DNA from: AA29 sp041481445
GTDB taxonomy: Bacteria > Acidobacteriota > Vicinamibacteria > Fen-336
Length of the DNA stretch: 63,158 nucleotides
NCBI GenBank assembly: GCA_041481445.1
Contig: JBGPBV010000022.1
Location: forward strand, 1 to 63,158
Reading direction: 5' to 3'
The notes under the pieces are model-generated. The model had not been told where the DNA came from. It did not search any database and worked only from the letters and a program-made list of their open reading frames with translations. The position numbers and the translations under genes were made by a program. Of this stretch, positions 24,090 to 32,161 are shown one piece after another (within the stretch, counting starts at the first letter, position 1; every line of letters starts with the position of its first letter).

Positions 24090-24235
24090 GAAGGTGTTGC
24101 CGACCCCTTTCGATCTCGCCTGACCCGCCCGCGCCGCGCTTCTCCAGTGCGCGCCGGTCCCGCCAGGGGCGGCCGCGAGGAAGACCTGAGGCCGGCCTGT
24201 CGGCCGGAAGCGCACGACACTCGAGGAGGTTCCAC
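24074..24235 (+). repeat. Sigma54 promoter plus long leader, copy 3
   Basis: Sister of 22600-22763 (see there). The terminal hairpin is CCGGCC-TGTC-GGCCGG at 24192-24207, followed by GCACGACACTCGAGGAGG and the GTG start of cheW. The copy lies between the wall-stress operon and the chemosensory operon, so both operons would carry the same leader. Confidence 0.65.
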
Positions 24236-24835
24236 GTGGCCGCCCTCCTGACCAGCGCGAGCGTCGCCGTACCCGCCCGAAGCCCGATCTGCGCCGGGGG
24301 CGGCGCCGACGCCGGCCCAAGCATTCGCGAGGTCCTCGTCTTCCAGGTCGGAGGTCAGAGGTACGGCCTTCCGAGCGTCGACGTGCGCGAGCTCGTCCGC
24401 GCGGTGGCGATCACGCCGCTGCCCCACGCCCCCGCCGTCATCGAGGGCGTCGTGGACGTGCGGGGCTGCGTCCTTCCCGTGCTGGACGTCCGCGCTCGCT
24501 TCGGGCTCCCCACCAAGTCCCTCGAACCGTCCGACCACTTCATCGTGGCCTCGGCGGGGCCGCGCGGCGTGATCCTGCGGGTAGATCGGGCGATGCATCT
24601 GGCTCTCGTCGACGAGGCCTCGGTCCAGACACCCCAGACCCTCGGACCGAGCGCGACCTACGTGGCGGGCGTGGCCAGGATCGAGGGAGGGCTGGTGCTC
24701 ATCCACGACTTGAGGACTTTCCTCTCCGCCGCGGAGGCCGCCTCCCTCGACGAGGCGCTCGGCGCGCCCGGTCTTGAAATGACGAAGGGCCACGACGGCG
24801 TCCTGGGCACGGACCGGGAGGTGACCGTTGGTTGA
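24236..24835 (+). CDS. CheW-type coupling protein (first)
   Basis: Predicted 199 residues from a GTG start with GAGGAGG upstream. The CheW domain spans about 30-170: EVLVFQVGGQRYGLPSVDVREL, then PAVIEGVVDVRGCVLPVLDVRARFGLP (quoted in part), the core that binds receptor and CheA. The first 30 and last 25 residues are extra. First gene of the Wsp-like operon; it overlaps the second cheW by 8 nt. Two CheW proteins of different roles (core array and linker) are a feature of Wsp-type systems. Confidence 0.9.
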   Translation: MAALLTSASVAVPARSPICAGGGADAGPSIREVLVFQVGGQRYGLPSVDVRELVRAVAITPLPHAPAVIEGVVDVRGCVLPVLDVRARFGLPTKSLEPSDHFIVASAGPRGVILRVDRAMHLALVDEASVQTPQTLGPSATYVAGVARIEGGLVLIHDLRTFLSAAEAASLDEALGAPGLEMTKGHDGVLGTDREVTVG

Positions 24836-25355
24836 GAGCCGCCGTGAGGTGCTGGAGGCGCGGGCCCGGCAGTTGGCGCGGGTCCCCGCCGAGCCGCCTC
24901 GCGCGGGGGAGGTCCTGGAGCTGGTGGGGTTCGTGCTCGCCGGCGAGCGCTACGGCATCGAGAGCCGCTTCGTACGCGAGGTCGCGCGATTGAGCCGTTT
25001 CACGCCCGTGCCCGGCACCCCCGCCTTCGTCGTCGGCGTCACCAACCTGCGCGGCGAGATCCTGGCCCTGTTCGACCTGCGCCACCTCCTGGGCGTGGCC
25101 GCGGAGGGCGTCACCGACCTCGGCCGGATCGTCGTGCTCGGCGAGCATCGGCACGAGTTCGGCCTCCTCGCCGACGCCGCCAGCGAAATCCTGTACGTGC
25201 CCGGCACGAGCCTGGCGCCAACGGAGACGGCCTGGGCACGGACGTACCTGCGAGGCGTGAGCCCCGAGGGAGTCATCGTCCTTTCTGGAGAGGCGCTCCT
25301 GAGCGATCCGCGGTTGACCATCGACCTCGGGACGGACACGCGGCAGGCCTCGTGA
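24828..25355 (+). CDS. CheW-type coupling protein (second)
   Basis: Predicted 175 residues from a TTG start with GGAGG 6 nt upstream, overlapping the first cheW. The CheW core is about 30-170: LVGFVLAGERYGIESRFVRE and FVVGVTNLRGEILALFDLR, closer to the canonical CheW pattern (NLRG) than the first protein (DVRG). It ends shortly before two strong hairpins that precede the receptor gene, so the operon may be partly terminated here. Confidence 0.9.
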   Translation: MVESRREVLEARARQLARVPAEPPRAGEVLELVGFVLAGERYGIESRFVREVARLSRFTPVPGTPAFVVGVTNLRGEILALFDLRHLLGVAAEGVTDLGRIVVLGEHRHEFGLLADAASEILYVPGTSLAPTETAWARTYLRGVSPEGVIVLSGEALLSDPRLTIDLGTDTRQAS

Positions 25356-25410
25356 GAGGACAGCTCTGGCGGCAACCCCCCGAGGCTCAGCACGAAATCC
25401 GGGTGGGGGG

Positions 25411-25433
25411 GGCGGGGGGCCTTTCCCCCCGCC
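25411..25433 (+). terminator. Hairpin between cheW and the receptor gene (first)
   Basis: GGCGGGGGG-CCTTT-CCCCCCGCC, a 9-bp stem, followed by TGAATAT. It could attenuate transcription from the cheW genes into the receptor gene. Confidence 0.5.
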
Positions 25434-25440
25434 TGAATAT

Positions 25441-25465
25441 CGCCGCCGGATTACCTCCGGCGGCG
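25441..25465 (+). terminator. Hairpin between cheW and the receptor gene (second)
   Basis: CGCCGCCGGA-TTACC-TCCGGCGGCG, a perfect 10-bp stem 21 nt before the receptor start codon. Placed so close to the ribosome binding site GAGAAGGG it may also tune translation or mark an mRNA end. Confidence 0.45.
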
Positions 25466-25486
25466 CGGTGAAGAGAGAAGGGCGAC

Positions 25487-27094
25487 ATGGCGAGACAGAT
25501 ACCCTGGCGGAAGACCCTGGGCGCACGCCTGGGGTTGCTGAGCGTGGCCATCCTGGCCTCCGCGATCCTCCTCATGGTCGCCGACTTCCGCATGCTGGGC
25601 GAGATCGACGCGGCGAGGACCCAGACGAACGTCCTGGGGCATGACCGCAGCAAGGCCTACCAGTTGCTGGCCCTCACCGAGCGCCTGGTTCACGACACGG
25701 GCGAGCAGCGGACGCGCACGCTGGGTGAGGTCGCCGAGGTGCGCGGGCAGATCGACCGCCGGTTCGACGCGGTTCGGGGGAATCCGTCCGCGCCCGCCAT
25801 CGCCCCCCTCTCCGGTTCCGGCGCCGGCGATGGACAGGAGAGCCTCTGGCGCTCGCAGATCGTGCCGGCGCTGGATCGGCTCATGGCCGGCCAGGATCCC
25901 GCGACGCTGCCCGCCCTCAGTGCCACCGTCGAGCGGTACGTGGCCGAGATGGACGAGAGCCAGAAGAACGTCGATGCTCTCGCGCGCCGCGCCGCCGACC
26001 GGTTCCGCACCATCCAGTATGGCTTCCTCCTCTTCGTGGCCTTCGTGTGCCTCGTGACCCTGTACCTGCTTCACGACGCGGCGCGTCGCATGCGGCTCCT
26101 CGTCCAGGTCGCGGAGCGTTCGTCCTCCGGCGATCACACTGCGGACGCGCCGCCCCTGGGAGGCGACGAAGTCGGGAGGCTGGGCGAGGCATGGAACGGC
26201 GTCCTGGCCACCATCCGCCACCTCCTCGGCGAGGAGAAGGCCGCGCGGGTCCGCCTGGAGACGCTCCTGGCCGGGGTCTCCGAGACGGCGAACGGCATCT
26301 CGGCCGCCGCGGCCGAGCTCCTCGCCGGCACCACCGAGCAGACGGCGGCCGCGCAGCAGCAGGCGGCGGCGGTCGCCCAGACCGTCAGCACCGTCAACGA
26401 GGTCGCGGAGACCTCACGCCAGGCCGCGGAGCGCGCTCCCTCCGTCGCGGATGCGGCCAACCGCGCGGTCGAGATCGCCCGCGCGGGGCGGAAGGCGGTC
26501 GACGACACGGTGGTGGGACTGCGGTCGGTGAAGGACCAGGTGCAGGCCATCACCCTGGGGACCATGGCCCTCGCGGAGCAGGGCCAGGCCATCGGAGAGA
26601 TCACCTCCACCGTGAAGGACCTCGCGGAGCAGACGAACCTCCTGGCTCTCAACGCCGCCATCGAGGCCTCGCGGGCCGGGGAGCAAGGCAAGGGGTTCGC
26701 GGTGGTCGCGGGTGAGGTCAAGGCGCTGGCCGATCAGTCGAAGAAGGCCACGGCCCAGGTGCGCCAGATCCTCGGCCAGATCCAGAAGGCCACGACGAGC
26801 GCGGTGGCGGCCGCCGAAGAGGGCAAGCGCAGCGTCGACGCGGCGGTCACGGTCGCTCTCCAGGCCGGAGAGACGATCCGCGCCCTGGGCGAGACGGTGA
26901 CGGAGTCGGGCCAGGTGGTGGGGCAGATGGCGGCCTCGGCCGGCCAGCAGGCCACCGGCATGTCGCAGATCCATCACGCCATGAGCAACATCAATCAGGC
27001 CTCCAGCCAGCACCTCGCCGCCACCCAGCAGGCGAACCGGACGGCGCAGGCCCTGAGCGATGCCGGCCGACGGCTCACCGAGATGATGCGGTGA
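25487..27094 (+). CDS. Methyl-accepting chemotaxis-type receptor
   Basis: Predicted 535 residues. TM1 at about 11-31 (LLSVAILASAILLMV), a periplasmic four-helix sensor about 32-180 (no known ligand motif seen), TM2 at about 181-198 (FLLFVAFVCLVTLYLL), HAMP-like linker about 199-260, then the signalling helical hairpin with the tip EQTNLLALNAAIEASRAGEQ and GKGFAVVAGEVKALADQS near residues 377-420. The receptor feeds CheA through the CheW pair. In Wsp systems the receptor senses surface contact or envelope stress; the sigma54/YtxH context agrees with envelope sensing here, by inference. Confidence 0.9.
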   Translation: MARQIPWRKTLGARLGLLSVAILASAILLMVADFRMLGEIDAARTQTNVLGHDRSKAYQLLALTERLVHDTGEQRTRTLGEVAEVRGQIDRRFDAVRGNPSAPAIAPLSGSGAGDGQESLWRSQIVPALDRLMAGQDPATLPALSATVERYVAEMDESQKNVDALARRAADRFRTIQYGFLLFVAFVCLVTLYLLHDAARRMRLLVQVAERSSSGDHTADAPPLGGDEVGRLGEAWNGVLATIRHLLGEEKAARVRLETLLAGVSETANGISAAAAELLAGTTEQTAAAQQQAAAVAQTVSTVNEVAETSRQAAERAPSVADAANRAVEIARAGRKAVDDTVVGLRSVKDQVQAITLGTMALAEQGQAIGEITSTVKDLAEQTNLLALNAAIEASRAGEQGKGFAVVAGEVKALADQSKKATAQVRQILGQIQKATTSAVAAAEEGKRSVDAAVTVALQAGETIRALGETVTESGQVVGQMAASAGQQATGMSQIHHAMSNINQASSQHLAATQQANRTAQALSDAGRRLTEMMR

Positions 27095-27095
27095 A

Positions 27096-29285
27096 ATGAA
27101 CAAGTCCGCGCTCGTCGAGAGCCTGATGTCCACCTTCGTCGAGGAGGTGGCGGAGCACGTCCGCACCTTCAACCGCGATCTCCTCGCGCTCGAGAGTGGC
27201 CAGGGCGATCCCGCGGGCCTGCTCCAATCGCTCTTCCGCACCGCGCACAACCTGAAAGGCGCCTCGCGCGCCGTGGACGTGGACCTCCTGGAGAGCGCAT
27301 GCCATGGCCTGGAAGACGTCCTCGCGGGTGCGCGGGACGGCACGCGGCCCCTCGACGCCGAAGCCTTCGCGATCCTCTTCGCGACCGCGGACGCGATCCA
27401 GGACGCCGGAGCGCGCCTCCGGGAAAAACAGTCGCTGGCCGCCTCACCCCTGGCCGCGCTGACGTCCCGCCGGAGCGCCCACGCGCCTGGCGACGGCGCG
27501 CGTCCGGTCCCCGCCCTCCCTCCCTCGGCTCCCTCGGCCGCCATCGCGACCGCCCCCGGGGAGGCGGTGCTCGACCGCCGCGACGGAGACACCCTCCGCG
27601 TCAGCGCGAGCAAGCTCGACGCCGTGCTGGCCCGCAGCGGCGAGTTGCTGCTGGCCGTCCGACAGACGGAGAGGCGCCGCGACGAGTGGACGACCCTCGA
27701 AGATGCCGCTTCGGGGCTGGCCGCGGACTTCCGCCGACTGCAGACGCTCCTCTCTCCGCGCGCGGCCCCCGAGACGCGGGCCGCCGTCCGGCAGGTCGGA
27801 GCCGGCCTCGACAAGTTGAAGGACGGCCTCGAGCGGGTCGTGGCCGAGGCCGCCACCGGAGGCCGCGGGCTCGTGCGTACGGCGGGAGACCTGGACTCCG
27901 GCGTCCGCAGCTTGAGGATGGTCCCGTTCGCCGAAGCCGGCCAGGGTCTGGAGCGGACGGTACGGGACCTGGCCCTGGCCGCGGGCAAGGAGGTCGTGTT
28001 CAAGCTGGTGGGCCACGAGGTGGAGATCGACCGTGCCGTGGCCGAGCGGCTCAAGGATCCGCTCCTGCACCTCGTGCGCAACGCGGTGGACCACGGGATC
28101 GAGGCCCCGCTCGAGCGCGCGGCCGCGGGCAAGCCGTCGCCCGGCGTCATCACGGTCTCCGCCGCCCTCAAGGGCGCGCAGGTGGAGATCGCGATCAGCG
28201 ACGACGGACGCGGGCTCGACCGGGAACGGATCCGCGAGGAAGCACGCGCGAGGGGATGGCCGGAGTCGGCGGAGGATCGGGACCTCCTGGCCCTCGTGTT
28301 CCATCCCGGCCTCTCCACGGCGCGCGCGCTCACTGCCGTCTCCGGGCGTGGCATCGGCCTCGACGTCGTCAAGAGCCAGGTGAACGCCCTCCACGGCACG
28401 GTGGGGCTCGAATCGGTCGCGGGCATCGGGACCACGTTCGCCTTGACCGTGCCCTTGACCGTCACCCTCATCCGGGCCCTGCTCGTGGGGTCGGCCGGGC
28501 GCACGTTCGCGGTGGCCACCACCCAGGTGATGAGCGTCCGCCGGCTCATCCCCGAGGAGGTCCGCAGCGTGGGCGGCCGGGAGATGCTGGCCGCGACGGC
28601 CGGATTGCTTCCCCTCGTCTCGCTGGCGGAAGCTCTCGGGCTGCCGGCGCCCCGCCGTGACCGCGGCCAAGGCGGCTTCGTCGTGCTGGTCGAGGCGGGG
28701 ACCTCGCGGGTCGCCTTCGTGGTCGACGAGCTCCTGACCGAGCAGGACCTCGTCGTCACCGGCCTGGGGCGCCGCCTGCGCCGCGTCCCGAACGTCGCCG
28801 GGTGCGCCTTGCTGGAAGACGGCGGCATCGCCCTCATCCTGAGCGCGGCCGAGCTGGCGGAAAGCGCGCTGCAAGCGCCCGCGCGCCGGCTGCTGATCCC
28901 CGCGGAAGCGCCGGAAGCCCCTCGCTGGCGCCTCCTGGTGGCCGACGACTCCGTCACGACGCGCACCCTCGAGAAGTCGATCCTCGAAGAGGCGGGCTAC
29001 GAGGTACGGCTCGCCGCCGACGGCCATCAGGCCTGGCGGATCCTCCAGGAAGAGGCGATCGACCTCGTCGTGGCCGACGTCGAGATGCCGGGCCTGGACG
29101 GCTTGACGCTCACCGAGACTCTGCGGCACTCGGCCGCGCTCCGCCGGATCCCCGTCATCCTCGTCACGTCCCTCTCGACCGACAAGGACCGGGCGCGGGG
29201 ACTGGAGGCGGGCGCCGATGCCTACATCGTGAAGAGCAGCTTCGACCGCGGCGGTCTCCTCGAAGCCGTGGGCCGGCTCCTATGA
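27096..29285 (+). CDS. CheA-type histidine kinase with C-terminal receiver (WspE-like)
   Basis: Predicted 729 residues. Hpt domain 1-105 with phospho-acceptor His51 (TAHNLKGASR); no clear P2 domain; dimerisation helix about 165-260; HATPase about 300-460 (LHLVRNAVDHGIEAP, ISDDGRGLD, GRGIGLDVV); CheW-like regulatory domain about 465-590; receiver about 608-729 (LLVADDSVTTRT, VVADVEMPG, IVKSSF). The terminal receiver and missing P2 match WspE-type hybrid CheA proteins. It starts 1 nt after the receptor stop and overlaps cheB by ATGA, so all are co-translated. Confidence 0.9.
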   Translation: MNKSALVESLMSTFVEEVAEHVRTFNRDLLALESGQGDPAGLLQSLFRTAHNLKGASRAVDVDLLESACHGLEDVLAGARDGTRPLDAEAFAILFATADAIQDAGARLREKQSLAASPLAALTSRRSAHAPGDGARPVPALPPSAPSAAIATAPGEAVLDRRDGDTLRVSASKLDAVLARSGELLLAVRQTERRRDEWTTLEDAASGLAADFRRLQTLLSPRAAPETRAAVRQVGAGLDKLKDGLERVVAEAATGGRGLVRTAGDLDSGVRSLRMVPFAEAGQGLERTVRDLALAAGKEVVFKLVGHEVEIDRAVAERLKDPLLHLVRNAVDHGIEAPLERAAAGKPSPGVITVSAALKGAQVEIAISDDGRGLDRERIREEARARGWPESAEDRDLLALVFHPGLSTARALTAVSGRGIGLDVVKSQVNALHGTVGLESVAGIGTTFALTVPLTVTLIRALLVGSAGRTFAVATTQVMSVRRLIPEEVRSVGGREMLAATAGLLPLVSLAEALGLPAPRRDRGQGGFVVLVEAGTSRVAFVVDELLTEQDLVVTGLGRRLRRVPNVAGCALLEDGGIALILSAAELAESALQAPARRLLIPAEAPEAPRWRLLVADDSVTTRTLEKSILEEAGYEVRLAADGHQAWRILQEEAIDLVVADVEMPGLDGLTLTETLRHSAALRRIPVILVTSLSTDKDRARGLEAGADAYIVKSSFDRGGLLEAVGRLL

Positions 29286-30343
29286 AACGGATCCGGGTCC
29301 TCGTCGTCGACGATTCGCCGACGTCTCGCCTGCTCCTTGTCGAGATCCTGCGTGCCGATGAAGAGATCGACGTCGTCGGCCAGGCCGCGGACGGCCTCCA
29401 GGCGCTGGAGATGGTGAAGCGGCTCCGCCCCGACATCGTGACCATGGACGTGCAGATGCCCAGGCTCGACGGCTTCGCGGCCACCAAGCGCATCATGGTC
29501 GAAGCGCCGACTCCCATCCTGATCACGACCAGCTTCGAACCGCGCGCCTTGTCGGTATCGCTCGAGGCCGTGCGGATGGGCGCGCTGGCCGTGCAGGCCA
29601 AGCCGGGCGATCCCCTGGCCCCCGGCTTCGACGAGGAGGCCCGCGAGCTCGTCCGGCAGGTCAAGGCCATGTCCCGGGTCAAGGTCGTGCGCCACTACGA
29701 GCCGGCGCCGGTTCGGGTGCTGGCGACGTCGACCTCGTCCGCAGCGGTCCTGCACGACATGCCCGTCGAGGTCCTCGCCATCGCCACCTCCACGGGCGGA
29801 CCGGCGGCCCTCCACCGCATCCTGACCACCCTTCCCGCGGATTTCCCCGTTCCCATCCTCGTCGTTCAGCACATGTCGCGCGGCTTCAGCCCCGGCTTCG
29901 CGGACTGGCTCGACAAGGCGTCGCCGCTGCGGGTCAAGCTGGCGGAGGAGGGCGAGTCGCTGCGGCCGGGGACGGTCTACGTGGCCGTCGACGACCACCA
30001 CCTCTGCCTCTCCCCGTCGCGCCGGATTCGTCTCTCGACCGCCCCCCCCGTGGGTGGCTTCCGGCCTTCGGGCACCGTGCTCTTCGAGTCCGCGGCCGCG
30101 GCCTTCGGACCGAGCGCGGTAGCGGTGATCCTCACCGGGATGGGACAGGACGGCGTCGAGGGCCTCCGCGCGATCCGACGGGCCGGCGGCCGCACGGTCG
30201 CGGAGTCGGAGGCGACGGCGGTCGTCTACGGCATGCCGGCGGCGGCCGTCCACGCCGGCCTGGCCGATTTCGTCCTTCCGCTCGACCAGGTGTGCGCCGC
30301 GATGGCCGGCCTGCTCGTCCTCAGCGCCCCCAGTAAGGGGTGA
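29282..30343 (+). CDS. cheB: CheB receptor methylesterase response regulator (WspF-like)
   Basis: Predicted 353 residues. Receiver 1-125 with phospho-acceptor Asp56 (VTMDVQMP); linker about 126-165; methylesterase domain about 166-350 with catalytic Ser in IATSTGGPAAL, His in VVQHMSRGF and Asp in GMGQDGVEG. It removes methyl groups from receptor glutamates when phosphorylated by CheA. The matching methyltransferase (CheR/WspC) is absent from this operon; the CheR domain in the 1301-residue protein 6 kb upstream may serve. ATGA start overlap with cheA. Confidence 0.9.
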   Translation: MKRIRVLVVDDSPTSRLLLVEILRADEEIDVVGQAADGLQALEMVKRLRPDIVTMDVQMPRLDGFAATKRIMVEAPTPILITTSFEPRALSVSLEAVRMGALAVQAKPGDPLAPGFDEEARELVRQVKAMSRVKVVRHYEPAPVRVLATSTSSAAVLHDMPVEVLAIATSTGGPAALHRILTTLPADFPVPILVVQHMSRGFSPGFADWLDKASPLRVKLAEEGESLRPGTVYVAVDDHHLCLSPSRRIRLSTAPPVGGFRPSGTVLFESAAAAFGPSAVAVILTGMGQDGVEGLRAIRRAGGRTVAESEATAVVYGMPAAAVHAGLADFVLPLDQVCAAMAGLLVLSAPSKG

Positions 30344-30348
30344 GATCC

Positions 30349-32097
30349 ATGACCGCACCACGTGTTCTCATCGTAGAGGACAGCCCGACGCAGGCCCGGC
30401 TGCTCCGCCTGATCCTGGAGGGCGAAGGCCTCACGGTCGACGTGGCGGCGGACGGGCAGGCGGGGCTCACACGCCTCGCGGAGGCGCCCTTCGATCTGGT
30501 CGTGAGCGACGTCCTGATGCCGGGCCTCACCGGCTTCGAGCTGTGCCGGATGATCAAGGCCGACCCGGCGCTCCGTGACGTGCCGGTGGTGCTGGTCACG
30601 ACGCTGCGCGATCCCCTGGAGATCGTGCAGGCCCTCGAGGTGGGCGCGGACAGCTTCATCCGCAAGCCCTACGAGCCCGACGCCCTGGTCGCGCGTCTGC
30701 GCTCGCTCCTCGCGCGACGCCCCCCCCTCACGACAGACACGGCGCCGGCCCCCCGGCGGCGCGGAGAGGACGATCCGGGCTTCCGCGGCGTGGAGGCCGT
30801 CTTCAACGGCAAGACGATCCGCGTCCGCGCGAACCGCGAGCAGATCCTGGGGCTCCTGCTGGGGACGTTCGAGGACGTGGTGCGGGCGAACACCCTGCTG
30901 CGCGAGCGCGAGGAGGAGCTCTCGGTGGCCAAGCAGGAGCTCGAGGAGGCCGCGCGGATGAAGGACATCTTCTTCGCCACCCTCTCCCACGAGCTGCGCA
31001 CGCCGCTGACCGCCATCGTCGGTTGGGTGCACATCCTCAAGGAAGGGCAGACCGATCCGGCCGTGGTCCAGCGGGCGGTCGAGACCATCGAGCGCAACCT
31101 CGGCGTACAGAACACGCTGATCGCCGATCTCCTCGACGTCTCTCGGATCGTGTCGGGCAAGCTCGACCTGGAGAGGGCGCCGATGGACCTTCCCGGGCTC
31201 GTCCGGGCGAGCGTGGACTCCGCCCGTCCCACGGCCGCGGCCAACGGCATCTCCCTCGAGGTCGTCCTCGCGCCCATCTCCTCCCCGGCCTCGGGCGATC
31301 CCGCACGGCTGCAGCAGGTGGTCACGAACCTGTTGACCAACTCGCTGAAGTTCACCGCCCGCGGTGGACACGTGGTGGTGCGTCTGGCCCAGAAGGAGTC
31401 GAAAGCGGTCTTGACGGTGGCCGACTCGGGGTCGGGGATCCGGCCCGAGGTCCTCCCTTTCGTCTTCGAGCGCTTCCGCCAGGCTTCGGTGGCCGACACC
31501 AGGGCGGGCGGGCTCGGCCTGGGCCTGGCCATCGTCAAGCACATCGTGGAGAGGCACGACGGTACGGTGACGGCGGCCAGCGCGGGGGCGGGGCTGGGAT
31601 CGACCTTCACCGTGACCCTGCCCCTGCAGACGGGCGCGGAGGCCACCGCGGCGACGGTGACGCGGAAGAGCGGAGCGCACGCCCCCTTGGCCGGGCTGAG
31701 GATCGTGGTGGCCGACGATCAAGAGGACTCGCGCGACCTGATCGATTTCCTCCTCACCCAGCAGGGCGCCGTCGTCACGGGAGCGGCTTCGGCGGCCGAG
31801 GCCTTCGCGGCCGTCAAGGGCCACCCGCCCGACGTCCTCCTCTCCGACATCGAGATGCCGGACGAGAGCGGCTACGCTTTCATCCGGCGCGTGCGAGCCC
31901 TGGCCCCGGAGGAGGGCGGCGAAGTGCCCGCGGCGGCAATGACGGCGCACGGCAGCCGCGAGGATCGGGACCGGGCCCTGGCCGCCGGTTTCCAGCGGCA
32001 CCTTCCCAAGCCCTTCCAGCCCGCCGACCTCTTCGCGCTCGTCGGCGATCTGGCCGGGCGCCCTGCCTCCGCCCCCTCCCGGCGACCGGGCGGATGA
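30349..32097 (+). CDS. Hybrid histidine kinase with receivers at both ends
   Basis: Predicted 582 residues from ATG 30349 (AAGGGGTGAG upstream; a GTG at 30340 overlapping the cheB stop is the alternative). Receiver 1 about 5-120 with Asp54 (VVSDVLMP); a linker about 140-200 with coiled coil (REREEELSVAKQELEEAARM); HisKA with His214 (TLSHELRTPLTAIVGW); HATPase about 320-425; receiver 2 about 445-570 (VVADDQEDSRD, LLSDIEMPDES). No membrane span. Receiver 1 is a probable target of CheA, making this a second kinase inserted between CheA and the GGDEF output, which classical Wsp systems lack. Confidence 0.85.
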   Translation: MTAPRVLIVEDSPTQARLLRLILEGEGLTVDVAADGQAGLTRLAEAPFDLVVSDVLMPGLTGFELCRMIKADPALRDVPVVLVTTLRDPLEIVQALEVGADSFIRKPYEPDALVARLRSLLARRPPLTTDTAPAPRRRGEDDPGFRGVEAVFNGKTIRVRANREQILGLLLGTFEDVVRANTLLREREEELSVAKQELEEAARMKDIFFATLSHELRTPLTAIVGWVHILKEGQTDPAVVQRAVETIERNLGVQNTLIADLLDVSRIVSGKLDLERAPMDLPGLVRASVDSARPTAAANGISLEVVLAPISSPASGDPARLQQVVTNLLTNSLKFTARGGHVVVRLAQKESKAVLTVADSGSGIRPEVLPFVFERFRQASVADTRAGGLGLGLAIVKHIVERHDGTVTAASAGAGLGSTFTVTLPLQTGAEATAATVTRKSGAHAPLAGLRIVVADDQEDSRDLIDFLLTQQGAVVTGAASAAEAFAAVKGHPPDVLLSDIEMPDESGYAFIRRVRALAPEEGGEVPAAAMTAHGSREDRDRALAAGFQRHLPKPFQPADLFALVGDLAGRPASAPSRRPGG

Positions 32098-32161
32098 TGG
32101 GAGACCCTCACACGCACCTCATTACGTGGGAGCATCGAGACAGGCAGGAGAGAGCGGGCGG

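Noticed and set aside
24042..24251. Small open frame within the leader, whose peptide ADPFRSRLT resembles that in the 22511 region
   Set aside because: The starts lie upstream of the sigma54 transcription starts, substitutions are mostly non-synonymous, and the frames diverge at the hairpin; RNA pairing explains the conservation better.
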